Shown here: positions 34,910-44,202 of the stretch, one piece after another
Numbering within the stretch: the stretch's first letter is position 1
Layout of the letters: each line of letters begins with the position of its first letter
Origin: Comamonadaceae bacterium OTU4NAUVB1
GTDB lineage: Bacteria; Pseudomonadota; Gammaproteobacteria; Burkholderiales; Burkholderiaceae_C
Assembly: GCA_024372625.1 (NCBI GenBank)
Contig: CP099603.1
Span: 62,001-126,000, forward strand
Direction: 5' to 3'
DNA: 64,000 bases
Position numbers and translations under genes: made by a program
Notes under the pieces: model-generated
The model's database searches: none
The model's input: only the letters and a program-made list of their open reading frames with translations
What the model was told of the DNA's origin: nothing

Positions 34910-35746
34910 CTATCTACGCCCTTCGAGCTGGCTGTAGACCGCTTCGGCGACCCGCAGCATTTCAGATTTGCTGTCGCCCGACGAGATGGCGTAGCCGAAA
35001 TCCTTGTCGACCCAGTAGAAGACATTGACTGGGCCGTCCTGGCCGAACTTGAAGGCCGTCTCGCGTCCGGCATCCTCGCGAGTGACGTACAGCGTCAGAC
35101 GTTCACCCTTCGCGCCTTCGAACATGAACTGCGCCACCGGCCCCTTGTCGCCCGGCAGCAGCCGCCCGCCGATGAGCTCGTAGCCCAGGGCGCGCAGGTC
35201 GGGCGGCTTTACTTCGGTGCCCATGCGCTTGGTCAGCCAGGTGACGAGCGCCTGCTCCTGGTCGGCGCCGACCTCGACCGGACGACGCACGTCCGGGCTG
35301 TAGACCACGTGTGCCACGGCCGCGCGGTGGGCAAAACCATTGAGCGTGCCCGCCCGCGCCGCGGCCAGCGTGGCACTGCGCTGCAGTTGCCCGTCGTAGG
35401 CGCCACGGCCCCACCAGGCCGACCCGGTGCTGACGACCGCGATCGCCACGCCGGCTGCCAGGGAGCGCCACGGCCATTCCTGCCAGCCCGCCCCCGGCGC
35501 CGGCTTCAGCGGCAGGCGCAGTGGCAAGGGCTCGGACAGGACCGGATCGAGGAACTGCTTGAGCGCCAGGTTTTGGGCACGCCAATCGTCTACGCGCTCG
35601 CGTTCGGTCGGATGCGCATCCAGGAATGCATCGATTTCGACATGCCGGGTCGGGTCCAGAAGGTGGTCCGCGTAAGCATGCAGATCGGCTTCGGTCACCG
35701 GCTTGATGCCGTCGGTGGAAATGGGTTTGAGTGGGGGAGAGTCCAT
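34910..35746 (-). CDS. Anti-sigma factor, membrane-bound
   Basis: A 278-aa protein. The N terminus resembles the ASD-type anti-sigma domain (VTEADLHAYADHLLDPTRHVEIDAFL), followed by one membrane helix near residues 92-113 (WRSLAAGVAIAVVSTGSAWWG) and a periplasmic part. It starts one base after the sigma gene stop, the usual arrangement of an ECF sigma/anti-sigma pair. No zinc-binding HxxxCxxC motif is seen. Confidence 0.85.
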   Translation of the reverse strand: MDSPPLKPISTDGIKPVTEADLHAYADHLLDPTRHVEIDAFLDAHPTERERVDDWRAQNLALKQFLDPVLSEPLPLRLPLKPAPGAGWQEWPWRSLAAGVAIAVVSTGSAWWGRGAYDGQLQRSATLAAARAGTLNGFAHRAAVAHVVYSPDVRRPVEVGADQEQALVTWLTKRMGTEVKPPDLRALGYELIGGRLLPGDKGPVAQFMFEGAKGERLTLYVTREDAGRETAFKFGQDGPVNVFYWVDKDFGYAISSGDSKSEMLRVAEAVYSQLEGRR

Positions 35747-35747
35747 G

Positions 35748-36272
35748 TCACTTGATCCTGCGCAGGGGTGCGACCGCTTGGGCTGACGGCGCGCGGCCTT
35801 GCAGTTCCTGCCGCAGCTTGTCGCGGCCGCGCGCCAGCCGGGACATCACCGTGCCGATGGGCACGCCGAGCGCGGTGGCGGCTTCTGCGTAGCTCATTTC
35901 CTCGACCGCGATGAGCAGCAGCACCTCGCGTTGCTCCACGGGCAGCCGCTGCAGGACGCGGTCCAGGTCGCGGACTTCGATGCCGTCGGACTGGCTGGCG
36001 CGCTGCGGGATTTCGGGCAGGTCGTCACCCGCGCTGTCCTCGGGTCGGCTGCCCCTGGCGCGTACGCCGTCGATGAAATGGTTGTGCATGATGCCGAACA
36101 TCCAGGCCCGGACGTCTCCGCGTTTCTGCCAGAGCGAGAACCGGCTCCACGCCCGCTCCAACGTGTCCTGCACCAGGTCGTCGGCGCGCGTGGCGTCCGA
36201 CACCAGCCCGCGCGCGTAACGGCGCAGGCCGGGAATGCAAGCGACGATCGCGGCTTCGTCCTGTGCGCGCAT
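35748..36272 (-). CDS. ECF-type RNA polymerase sigma factor
   Basis: A 174-aa sigma factor with region 2 (DDLVQDTLERAWSRFSLWQ, then MFGIMHNHFID) and region 4 (LQRLPVEQREVLLLIAVEEMSYAEAATALGVPIGTVMSRLARGRDKLR). The ATG at 36272 fits the family; the frame open upstream overlaps the lipoprotein gene and is rejected. The gene is flanked by its anti-sigma gene and by a small exported protein. It probably recognises the promoter motif at 36719-36751 (its own operon) and at 32623-32655. Confidence 0.9.
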   Translation of the reverse strand: MRAQDEAAIVACIPGLRRYARGLVSDATRADDLVQDTLERAWSRFSLWQKRGDVRAWMFGIMHNHFIDGVRARGSRPEDSAGDDLPEIPQRASQSDGIEVRDLDRVLQRLPVEQREVLLLIAVEEMSYAEAATALGVPIGTVMSRLARGRDKLRQELQGRAPSAQAVAPLRRIK

Positions 36273-36307
36273 GGGCTGGAAGTTCGTCCTCGTGCCGACC
36301 AGCCTGA

Positions 36308-36685
36308 TCAGGGCTTGATGACGTGCCAGACGTTCTTGAAGTTGTCGCCGGTCATGTCGCCGGCCTTCATGTCGGACTTGTAGAGGTAGACCGGCTTGCC
36401 CTTGTAGGCCCACTGCTTGGTCCCGTCGTCTCGCGTGACAAGGGTCATGTCGCCTTCGGGCTTCGCGTCCGCTTCTGCCATCACCGGCGGCCACAGTCCG
36501 GCGCACGGGCCGTTGCAGGCGCTTTTGCCGCTGCCGGCGGTGTCGTTGTCGAAGGTGTAGAGCGTCATGCCGCTGGTGTTGACCAGCATGCCGCCGGCCG
36601 TCTTCACTGGGGCGGCAGCCTGGGCGAGGCCAGCCGACGCGGCGGCGATGGCGAGAACGAGAGTCGAGACGAGGTGCTTGTTCAT
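36308..36685 (-). CDS. Exported protein with COG4315-type repeats
   Basis: A 125-aa protein with a signal peptide (AQAAA) and two copies of the short motif typical of this family: GMLVNTSGMTLYTFDNDTAG with SACNGPCAGLWPP, and KQWAYKGKPVYLYKSDMKAGD. These proteins commonly accompany ECF sigma operons; function unknown. It is first in the operon with sigma and anti-sigma genes (35-base gap), behind an ECF-type promoter with an AAGGGA ribosome binding site. Confidence 0.85.
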   Translation of the reverse strand: MNKHLVSTLVLAIAAASAGLAQAAAPVKTAGGMLVNTSGMTLYTFDNDTAGSGKSACNGPCAGLWPPVMAEADAKPEGDMTLVTRDDGTKQWAYKGKPVYLYKSDMKAGDMTGDNFKNVWHVIKP

Positions 36686-36718
36686 GGAAGTCCCTTGAAG
36701 GAAAAGTGGAGAAGACAC

Positions 36719-36751
36719 TGGATGGACGCGCGACGCTGGCTGTTTATTCCA
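36719..36751 (-). promoter_or_regulatory. ECF-sigma-type promoter of the lipoprotein/sigma/anti-sigma operon
   Basis: On the minus strand: TGGAATAAAC, 13 bases, CGTCCATCCA, identical blocks and spacing to the promoter at 32623-32655. It lies 34 bases before the first gene's ATG, so the sigma factor would control its own operon. Confidence 0.75.
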
Positions 36752-37114
36752 CTTGACTTCCCATTTTTTTGTTGAAATGAACAGCCTGAGAGGGTCGGTT
36801 CGCTCAAGACACTCGCCGTTGATAAATCGCCAAAATGTGGTTTATCAACAAAATGGTCTGTCATGGATGAGAACATGCATGTTGGTAAGACATGGCTGTG
36901 GTCATAGGCGCCATCGGTTGGGCGTAAGAGTGCTTCAGTCTCTGATCGACGATCCGCGCGAAAGTCTGCTGGTTTGAGGAGCAAGCCAGCCAGCAGTCGC
37001 CAAGCGATTGGCTGACGTCAGGTCGCGATGGTTCCACTGCTTCCTGGCGATGGAAGTTGCCCTGAGGCGGTTATTTCTCCAGTTTCAATCGCGTCTCACT
37101 TCTGAGACAACGAC
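36752..37114. other. Intergenic region at the right edge of the island
   Basis: No gene is seen. It holds repeat R4 and presumably the promoter of the mechanosensitive channel gene, which I cannot pinpoint. Confidence 0.5.
36818..36849 (+). repeat. Direct repeat copy R4 (right edge of island), best-conserved palindrome
   Basis: Arms GTTGATAAATC (36818-36828) and GGTTTATCAAC (36839-36849) pair in 10 of 11 positions around the spacer GCCAAAATGT. The right side TGTGGTTTATCAACA differs from R1 and R3 by one base. Beyond it, genes look like ordinary chromosome. Confidence 0.68.
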
Positions 37115-38071
37115 ATGGAAATACTGGGAATCGACTGGGTCGGCATCAATCCCGAAAACGGGCGAAAGCTGCTGCTCTCGGTGATCTTCATCGCGACCGT
37201 CCTGCTCGTGAGCAAGGCGATCAAGGCCCTGTTCGGCAAGGTCACCACGGGCACCCACGATCCCGGAGTGCAGGGGCGGTTCTGGATGCGACAGGGCGTC
37301 AGTCTCCTGAGCGCCGTGGTCCTGATCCTGGGATTGCTGTCCATCTGGTTCAACGATCCCGCGCGGCTCGCCACCGCCTTTGGCCTCATGTCGGCCGGTC
37401 TCGCCTTCGCACTGCAGCAGGTCATCACGGCCCTGGCGGGCTACTTCGTCATCCTGAGGGGTTCGACCTTCACCGTCGGCGACCGCATCTCCATGGGCGG
37501 CGTGCGGGGGGACGTGATGCGCCTGGGCTTCATCCAGACCACCATCATGGAGATGGGCCAGCCGCCCAGCGTCCAGGCCGCCGACCCAGCCATGTGGGTC
37601 AAGAGCCGGCAGTTCACGGGTCGGATCGTCACGGTCAGCAACTCGCGGATCTTCAGCGAGCCGGTGTTCAACTACACGCGCGAGTTTCCCTACCTGTGGG
37701 AGGAGATGACCATCCCGATCACCTTCAAGGAAAAGCGAGACCTGGTCGAGCAGATCCTTCTGACTTCGGCGTCGCGCCACGGCATTGACGTCGCGCAGAT
37801 CCCTTCAGAGGAGAGTGCGAGGATCCAGGCCGACTTCGGCCTGGGCCTCGAGGACATGCGTCCCCAGGTGTATTTCCGGATCACTGACAACTGGCTGGAA
37901 CTGACCGTTCGCTTCCTGGTGGGCACACACAGCATCCGCAGCGCCAAGGATGCGATGAGCCGGGAGATCGTCGAGCGCTTCGAGACCGAAGGCATCGGCA
38001 TCGCCTCCGCGACCTACGACATCGTCGGCTTCCCGCCCATCGAGATCCGGCGGGAACGCGCCCGTGCTTAA
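37115..38071 (+). CDS. MscS-family mechanosensitive ion channel
   Basis: A 318-aa membrane protein. Helices lie near residues 18-38, 60-80 and 85-113; the third, rich in Gly and Ala (FGLMSAGLAFALQQVITALAGYFVIL), is the pore helix of MscS. The beta domain follows with FTVGDRISMGGVRGDVMRLGFIQT. It opens under osmotic downshock. The 3' end overlaps the next gene by eight bases. Confidence 0.88.
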   Translation: MEILGIDWVGINPENGRKLLLSVIFIATVLLVSKAIKALFGKVTTGTHDPGVQGRFWMRQGVSLLSAVVLILGLLSIWFNDPARLATAFGLMSAGLAFALQQVITALAGYFVILRGSTFTVGDRISMGGVRGDVMRLGFIQTTIMEMGQPPSVQAADPAMWVKSRQFTGRIVTVSNSRIFSEPVFNYTREFPYLWEEMTIPITFKEKRDLVEQILLTSASRHGIDVAQIPSEESARIQADFGLGLEDMRPQVYFRITDNWLELTVRFLVGTHSIRSAKDAMSREIVERFETEGIGIASATYDIVGFPPIEIRRERARA

Positions 38072-39383
38072 GAAGTCGATCGGCAAGGTCTGGGGATTCC
38101 TGAGCGGTCGCTTCTGGATCATTCCCGGGCTGATGGTGATCGCGGGGATCGTAGGCGCCATCGGCTCGATCGAGATCGATCGCAGCGGCCTCTTGCCGGA
38201 TGCCTTGCTCCGCGGGCGCTGGCTCTACAACGGCGGTGGGACCGGAGCCCGTACCCTGCTCGGCGCTGTGGCGTCGTCCACCATCGGCGTGGCGGGCACG
38301 GTCTTCTCGATCACCATCGCCGCCCTGTCACTGGCGGCCGGCCAGATGGGTCCCAGGCTGCTGCGCAACTTCACGCACGACCGCGGCAACCAGGTGACCC
38401 TGGGCGCCTTTCTCGCCACCTTCTCCTATGCCCTGATGGTGCTGCGCAGTGTCAGGACCCAAGACGAGGGCACCTTCGTTCCGCACCTGTCGCTGTCCGT
38501 GAGCATCGTGCTGGCGTTCGGGTGCGTGGGCATGCTGGTGTATTTCGTCGGGCACATGGCCAGCCGGATCAACGTGGACACGGTCATCGATCTGGTCAGC
38601 CAGGACGTGCGCGCTGCCATCCTCCGGCTGACCACCATCGAGCGGCCCGCTGCCGCTTCCGATGACGTCGACTGGCACACGGCGAGGCCGGTCTTCGATG
38701 CGCGGCGTGGTTACCTCGAGCATCTAGATCAGGCAGCGTTGGCCCGCTGGGCTGCGGATCAAAAGACGCCGATCAAACTGCTGATCAGGCCCGGCGACCA
38801 TGCGTTCCCGGGTGCGCCCATCGCCCTCGCCAAGCCGCCTGCCGGAGATGACGGAACGCTCGATGACGTCAGTGGTGCGATCCGTGCCGTGACGGGCATG
38901 AGCAGCGAACGCACCAGCACCGATGACCTCGAGTACACCATTCGCCAACTTGTCGAAGTTGCGGTGCGTGCGTTGTCGCCCGGGATCAACGATCCCCATA
39001 CCGCCATCAGCGTGCTCGACCGGCTGGGCGTCGCGTTGTGCGACCTCGTGGGCCGTCACCTGCCCCATGGCCTCTGGACGGAAGCCGGCACAGTCTGTCT
39101 GGTCGTCCCGAGGGTGAGCTACGACGGTCTGACCGATGCGATGTTCCACATGATCCGCCAGAACGCGGCCGGCAGCACGGCCGTCTTGACCCGCCTGATC
39201 GATGTGCTGACCGCGGTGGCGTCCTGCGAGCCGCGCCAGGATCGCCACGCGGCGTTGTCCCGGCACGTTGCACTGGTGGCAGACGATGCCCGGCGCGACG
39301 TCAAGAACACGTCGGACCTAAAAGACGTCCTCGAGCGCGTCAATCGCTTCGAGAAAGTGCGTCGAGGCTGTTTTGACGCCTGA
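38064..39383 (+). CDS. DUF2254 membrane protein
   Basis: A 439-aa protein starting with GTG at 38064 inside the end of the MscS gene. Four membrane helices lie in the first ~170 residues (FWIIPGLMVIAGIVGAIG; then the AGTVFSITIAALSLAAGQMGPR stretch typical of DUF2254), followed by a long soluble part. Function unknown. Overlap with the channel gene suggests a joint role in the envelope. Confidence 0.85.
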   Translation: MLKKSIGKVWGFLSGRFWIIPGLMVIAGIVGAIGSIEIDRSGLLPDALLRGRWLYNGGGTGARTLLGAVASSTIGVAGTVFSITIAALSLAAGQMGPRLLRNFTHDRGNQVTLGAFLATFSYALMVLRSVRTQDEGTFVPHLSLSVSIVLAFGCVGMLVYFVGHMASRINVDTVIDLVSQDVRAAILRLTTIERPAAASDDVDWHTARPVFDARRGYLEHLDQAALARWAADQKTPIKLLIRPGDHAFPGAPIALAKPPAGDDGTLDDVSGAIRAVTGMSSERTSTDDLEYTIRQLVEVAVRALSPGINDPHTAISVLDRLGVALCDLVGRHLPHGLWTEAGTVCLVVPRVSYDGLTDAMFHMIRQNAAGSTAVLTRLIDVLTAVASCEPRQDRHAALSRHVALVADDARRDVKNTSDLKDVLERVNRFEKVRRGCFDA

Positions 39384-39425
39384 TGACGTTGGGCCAGCAA
39401 CTCATCGACTCGAGGTCGACGCTTT

Positions 39426-42400
39426 TCATGCCTCTCCTGAAGACCTTTTGTGCTCAAGCCGCTGGACCACCTGCCGTGCCAGAATTTTCAGGGCCGCCAG
39501 CTGGCGAGGCTGCGCCTCCCTGGCCACCGTATCAATGATGCAGACCGTGCCGATGGCATGACCCCAGGACGTGACGAGCGGCGCGCCCACGTAGAACCGA
39601 ATGAAGGGCTCGCCCGTCACCAATGGGTTGTGCGCGAAGCGCGGATCCTGGGTGGCATCGGTCACCACCATGACCTCGTCCGGTCGCTGGATGGCATGCG
39701 CACAGAAGGACTGCTCGCGCGGTGTCTCCTGCATCGGAAAGCCGATGCGTGCCTTGAACCACTGGCGATCCGAATCGATCATCGAGATCAGCGCGATGGG
39801 CGCATCGAACAACGCTGCGGCAAGGGACGTCACGTCGTCGCATTCCAGTTCCTCTCCGGTGTCCAGGACGCCCAAGGACTCAAGGTCGGACAGCCGCGCA
39901 TGTTCGGCGTTTTCGAGGTCTGACGCCGTGCCTGGTTCGTCGGTCCTGACAGCGTCTTGAATCGGCTTGGCCTTACGCATCACTTCGCGCAGCGATTTCA
40001 CCAGCTGATCCATGCCATAGGGCTTGGGCAGGAGCGTGAAGCCATGGTCGTGATTGCTGGCCAGCACGCTGCTGTAGCCGCTGCACAGCAGGATCGGCAG
40101 TGCCGGATGGCGGGTTCGAACCTGCGTCGCCAGATCGATGCCGTCCATCGGCGCCATCATCACGTCCGAGACCATGGCACAGAATGAATGGGAGCCCTCT
40201 GCCAACACCGCCAAGGCCTCGGCGCCGCTGCTGGCGACGAAGACTTCGAAACCGAGCTCCTCCAAGCTGGCCGATGTGGTGTTGGCCACGTCCGGGTTGT
40301 CTTCGACGAGCAGCAACCAGCCTTTTTCGGACCCCTGCGCCCATGACTCGTCTTCCGCGATGTCCTCGCTCAGGGCAGCGTTCTGGCTCAACGGCAGGTA
40401 GACCGTAAATGTTGTGCCCTTGCCCACCACGCTCTTGACCTGAACATCGCCGTGCGACTGCTTGGCAAAGCCGAAGACCTGGGACAACCCCAGGCCCGTG
40501 CCTTGTCCCACCGCCTTGGTGGTGTAGAAGGGCTCGAAGACACGGTCCAGGCGGTCTGCGGCGATGCCGCTGCCGGTGTCGGAAACCGACACGGCCACAT
40601 GCGGTCTGGCAACAGCGGGATGAGAACGGATCGCTGGCAGTGATGGCACGATGCGTGTCTCGATGGTGAGGTCGCCCACGTGATCCATCGCATCACGTGC
40701 ATTCGCGCACATGTTGACGATGGCGGTGTCGAACTGGCCGGTGTCGGCATGAATCAGGCAGGCGTGTCCGGAGGGCTTCAGCGACAGTCGCACGCGCGAG
40801 CCGATGAGCGTCTGGATCATGTCGCCGATGGCCGCCACGTTGTCCTTGGCGTCGAAGACTTCGGGCTTGAGGCTTTGCCGGCGCGCAAACGCGAGCAGCT
40901 GTCCCGTGAGCTTGCCGGCGCGGACGACCGCATTGGAGATGGCGCCCATGAAGCGCTGGCGACGATCGTCGGCGATGCCGGGTCGCTGCAGCAACTGGAT
41001 CGAGGTGCTGATGATGGTCAGCAGGTTGTTGAAGTCGTGCGCGATGCCGCCCGTCAACTGACCCACTGCCTCCATCTTCTGGCTCTGGCGAAGCTGATCC
41101 TCTGCTTCCTGCAGCGACTTGACCTGCTCGAGCAACACCGTCACGTCTCGACCCGAGGCAATGATGACGTTGTCCCCAGGACGAGCGCTCCAGGAGAGGT
41201 TTCGGTAGCTGCCGTCCTTGCAACGGTATCGGTTCTCGAAACCGGGAAACTCGGTTCCCATCCCGACTGCCGACGCACCCTTGATCGTGTGGTCCAGGTC
41301 ATCGGGGTGAACGAGGTCGAAAATCGAGGTGCCCAGCAGTTCATGCTCTGACCATCCCAGCACCCGGTTCCACGCGGGGTTGGTTGCCAGGATTTCGCCG
41401 GTGAAGGCCGCCACCAGCAGCATGTCACGCGACAACTCCCAGAGCCGGTCGCGATCCTCGGTGCGCTCCTTGACCTGGTTTTTAAGCAGGGCGTGGGCGT
41501 CCGCCAGTTCGATGGCGGCCCAGGTCCGGTCGGCCACGCTGCGCACGAAGTCCACCTCTTCGGCCGTCCAGATGCGAGGCACGCTGTCGAGCGCGATGAA
41601 GATGCCCACCAGCCGGCCGTCGCGCATCAGCGGAACGTTCAGGAGCGCACGGATCTGCATGTGAGCGAACCTGGCCTGCTGCCTGGCTGTGCGCGCATCA
41701 AGAGCCACATCGGCGATGCTGACCACCTCGCCACGCCGAAGGTCGGCGATGTAGGTGCCGTAGGCTTCGAACTGGTAGACGCCCGAGAGACTGAGCCATG
41801 TGCCGTCGGCGCTCCAATTCCCCTGCACATCGACCACGTCCTCCACCGCAGAGACAACGCCGTACGCGGTGCGCGTGACCTCCAGGCACTCGCCGCAGAT
41901 GCGCGAGGCCGTCGATGCGATGGTGCTCGCCGCGCCAAAGCCACGAAAATCGTCGCCCAGCCTGATCAAGGCTGCCGACTTGGCTTCGACCGCCTTGTGA
42001 CGGTCGATGTCGATCAAGACGCCAGGAAAACTCAGTGGCAGTCCGGTGTCGTCGAGCAGCACCTTGCCATTGGCTTCGATCCAGCCGTAGGCACCGTTCG
42101 AGCGAAGCACACGGTATTGTGCTCGGTAGGGTCCACCCGCTGACAGCGCCTGGGCGATCAACGCCTTGACGCGCTTGACGTCGTCAGGGTGGATGGACTG
42201 GGTGACCTCGGCAAGCGGCATGCCTCGGCGAAGCTTGTGCTCATTCAGAGAAAAGCGGTCCGCGAAACGGGCATCCGCTGTGAACACATCAGCCTGGACG
42301 TCCCAGAACCACGTGCCGGCGATGGCGCCCGCATCCAAGGCAAGTTGCAGTCGTTGGTCGGGTCCGAAGGTTTGCAGGTGGGCGGAAGGCGCTGAAGTGG

Positions 42401-42437
42401 CTGCGGCTGCAGGACTTCGACCGGTCGAATCAAACAT
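39426..42437 (-). CDS. Hybrid sensor histidine kinase, PAS-GAF-PAS-HK-REC-GAF
   Basis: A 1003-aa soluble kinase. In order: PAS (about 30-150), GAF (about 165-310), PAS (about 335-440), HisKA with His467 in GGIAHDFNNLL, the ATPase domain (NMCANARDAM, GSGIAAD, GTGLGLSQVFGF), a receiver domain (LLLVEDNPDVAN with phospho-acceptor Asp in MVSDVMMAP), and a C-terminal GAF (SLAAALFDAPIALISMIDSDRQWFKARIG). No membrane helix. A GAF domain after the receiver is unusual. It is convergent with DUF2254. Confidence 0.88.
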   Translation of the reverse strand: MFDSTGRSPAAAATSAPSAHLQTFGPDQRLQLALDAGAIAGTWFWDVQADVFTADARFADRFSLNEHKLRRGMPLAEVTQSIHPDDVKRVKALIAQALSAGGPYRAQYRVLRSNGAYGWIEANGKVLLDDTGLPLSFPGVLIDIDRHKAVEAKSAALIRLGDDFRGFGAASTIASTASRICGECLEVTRTAYGVVSAVEDVVDVQGNWSADGTWLSLSGVYQFEAYGTYIADLRRGEVVSIADVALDARTARQQARFAHMQIRALLNVPLMRDGRLVGIFIALDSVPRIWTAEEVDFVRSVADRTWAAIELADAHALLKNQVKERTEDRDRLWELSRDMLLVAAFTGEILATNPAWNRVLGWSEHELLGTSIFDLVHPDDLDHTIKGASAVGMGTEFPGFENRYRCKDGSYRNLSWSARPGDNVIIASGRDVTVLLEQVKSLQEAEDQLRQSQKMEAVGQLTGGIAHDFNNLLTIISTSIQLLQRPGIADDRRQRFMGAISNAVVRAGKLTGQLLAFARRQSLKPEVFDAKDNVAAIGDMIQTLIGSRVRLSLKPSGHACLIHADTGQFDTAIVNMCANARDAMDHVGDLTIETRIVPSLPAIRSHPAVARPHVAVSVSDTGSGIAADRLDRVFEPFYTTKAVGQGTGLGLSQVFGFAKQSHGDVQVKSVVGKGTTFTVYLPLSQNAALSEDIAEDESWAQGSEKGWLLLVEDNPDVANTTSASLEELGFEVFVASSGAEALAVLAEGSHSFCAMVSDVMMAPMDGIDLATQVRTRHPALPILLCSGYSSVLASNHDHGFTLLPKPYGMDQLVKSLREVMRKAKPIQDAVRTDEPGTASDLENAEHARLSDLESLGVLDTGEELECDDVTSLAAALFDAPIALISMIDSDRQWFKARIGFPMQETPREQSFCAHAIQRPDEVMVVTDATQDPRFAHNPLVTGEPFIRFYVGAPLVTSWGHAIGTVCIIDTVAREAQPRQLAALKILARQVVQRLEHKRSSGEA

Positions 42438-42558
42438 AAAGACGGCAAAATCCTACAGACAACGGAAGCCTTTGATTTTACTGATCAGGCCTAGCAAGGC
42501 GATGGCAGCGATCGATCAGAGACTTCAGGCGTCAAGCCAAACAGTGAATTTCAACCGT

Positions 42559-44202
42559 TTACAGTGCGAGCGCACGCCTGTCCAAGACGCCGCGCACGCG
42601 TCGCGCCAGATCAGCGAACCGGTAAGGTTTCTTCAGGATTTCAAACTCGGAGTTCTCATCTGCGTCGATGCCGTCCGAGGCACCCGCATAGCCCGTGGTC
42701 AGTAGGACCTGGACACTGGGCAACCGCCCACGCAGCTCACGCGCCAAGCCGAAGCCGTTCATGCCGCCGGGCATGATGAGGTCGGAAAAAAGCAGGTCCG
42801 GCGTCCATTGGTCTTGCTGATCGCGCTGAAGGGTCAGTGCTTCTTGGGCGCTGCCCGCCACATGCACCGTGTAGCCCAGGCTCTCGAGCATGTCCCGCGC
42901 CGTGCCCGCGACTTCCGGGCGATCGTCCACCACCAGGATCGTCTCCTTTCCCCCCTGATCCGCAGGTCGCTGAACCACCTGCTCGACCGGCTGCATGACA
43001 CGACCCGAACGTGGAAAGTACATTCGCACGGTCGTGCCGATGCCCAATTCTGAATAGATGTCGGCCATGCCGCCGGATTGCTTGGCGAAGCCGTAGACCA
43101 TCGACAGGCCCAACCCGGTGCCCTTGCCTTCTTCCTTGGTCGTGAAAAAGGGGTCCATGACCCGCTTGATGATGTCCGGGTGAATGCCTTCGCCGGTGTC
43201 GGCCACGACCAGCGCCACGTACTGGCCGGGCGGCAAGCCTGCAAAAGACTGCGCGTCCCGTGCATCCACCTCGATGTTGCGCGTCTTGAGGGTGATTTTC
43301 CCGCCCTCAGGCATCGCATCGCGGGCGTTGACCAGGATGTTAAGCAGGGCTGTTTCCAGTTGCGTGCTGTCCAGCTGGCAGTTGCCCAAGTCACCAACGA
43401 GTTCTTTGTGTAGCTCGATCCTGTCCCCCAGCGTCTCCTTGACGAGGTCGGTCAGATCGCCCACCAAGCTGTTGAGGTTGACCATCCGGCCTTCGAGGCG
43501 CTGCTTGCGGGAAAAGGCCAGCATCTGCTGGGTGAGGGTCGAGGTCTTCACGATCGAGCTGCGGATGCTGCTCAGGCCGCGCTCCAAGGCGGCATCGGTC
43601 ATCGAACCCGCCTTTTTCCTGAATTCCAACAAGTCCAGGTGCCCGGACATCACCTGCAGCAGGTTGTTGAAGTCGTGCGCGATGCCGCCGGTCAACTGAC
43701 CCAGGGCTTCCATCTTCTGCGCCTGACCCAAGGCATCCTCCATGTCTCGCCGGCGGCTCACGTCGAGCTGCGAGGCAAAGAAGTACACGAGCTCCTTGTT
43801 CTCATCGAAGATGGGCGAGATGTAGAGGGCATTCCAGAAGCTCGTGCCGTCTTTGCGGTAGTTCAGGATCTCAACATTGGTCTCGTGGCGGTCCTTGATA
43901 GCGGCACGCACCTCGGCCACAGTGGAAAGATCCGTGTCCGGTCCCTGAAGGAACCGGCAGTTGCGTCCCATCACGTCTTCCATCGCATACCCAGTGGTCG
44001 AGAGGAACGCACGATTGGCGAAGACGATTGGGTTATCGCTCTGATGGGGGTCCGTGACGATCATCGGCATGCGGGTCGTCTCGATTGCAGCGAAGAAAAT
44101 GTCTTCTCGGTGTCCGGAGATGGCGTAAGCGCCAGAGTCGGCCACTGAGACACCGGCGACCTTGGAGTCCTTGATGGGCGGTTTTTCGAAGGAAGACGTC
44201 AT
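42559..44202 (-). CDS. LOV-domain blue-light hybrid histidine kinase (LOV-HK-REC)
   Basis: A 547-aa kinase. The LOV signature GRNCRFLQG is at residues 79-87, with the adduct-forming Cys82; other flavin contacts are visible (Asn114 in ILNYRKDG, Asn124 in FWNALY, Gln145 in ASQLD). HisKA has His176 in GGIAHDFNN, followed by the ATPase domain and a receiver (ILVVDDRPEV, phospho-acceptor in LLFSDLIMP). The layout equals the LOV-HK-RR proteins of pseudomonads. The ATG at 44202 is preferred to an upstream TTG. Confidence 0.9.
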   Translation of the reverse strand: MTSSFEKPPIKDSKVAGVSVADSGAYAISGHREDIFFAAIETTRMPMIVTDPHQSDNPIVFANRAFLSTTGYAMEDVMGRNCRFLQGPDTDLSTVAEVRAAIKDRHETNVEILNYRKDGTSFWNALYISPIFDENKELVYFFASQLDVSRRRDMEDALGQAQKMEALGQLTGGIAHDFNNLLQVMSGHLDLLEFRKKAGSMTDAALERGLSSIRSSIVKTSTLTQQMLAFSRKQRLEGRMVNLNSLVGDLTDLVKETLGDRIELHKELVGDLGNCQLDSTQLETALLNILVNARDAMPEGGKITLKTRNIEVDARDAQSFAGLPPGQYVALVVADTGEGIHPDIIKRVMDPFFTTKEEGKGTGLGLSMVYGFAKQSGGMADIYSELGIGTTVRMYFPRSGRVMQPVEQVVQRPADQGGKETILVVDDRPEVAGTARDMLESLGYTVHVAGSAQEALTLQRDQQDQWTPDLLFSDLIMPGGMNGFGLARELRGRLPSVQVLLTTGYAGASDGIDADENSEFEILKKPYRFADLARRVRGVLDRRALAL

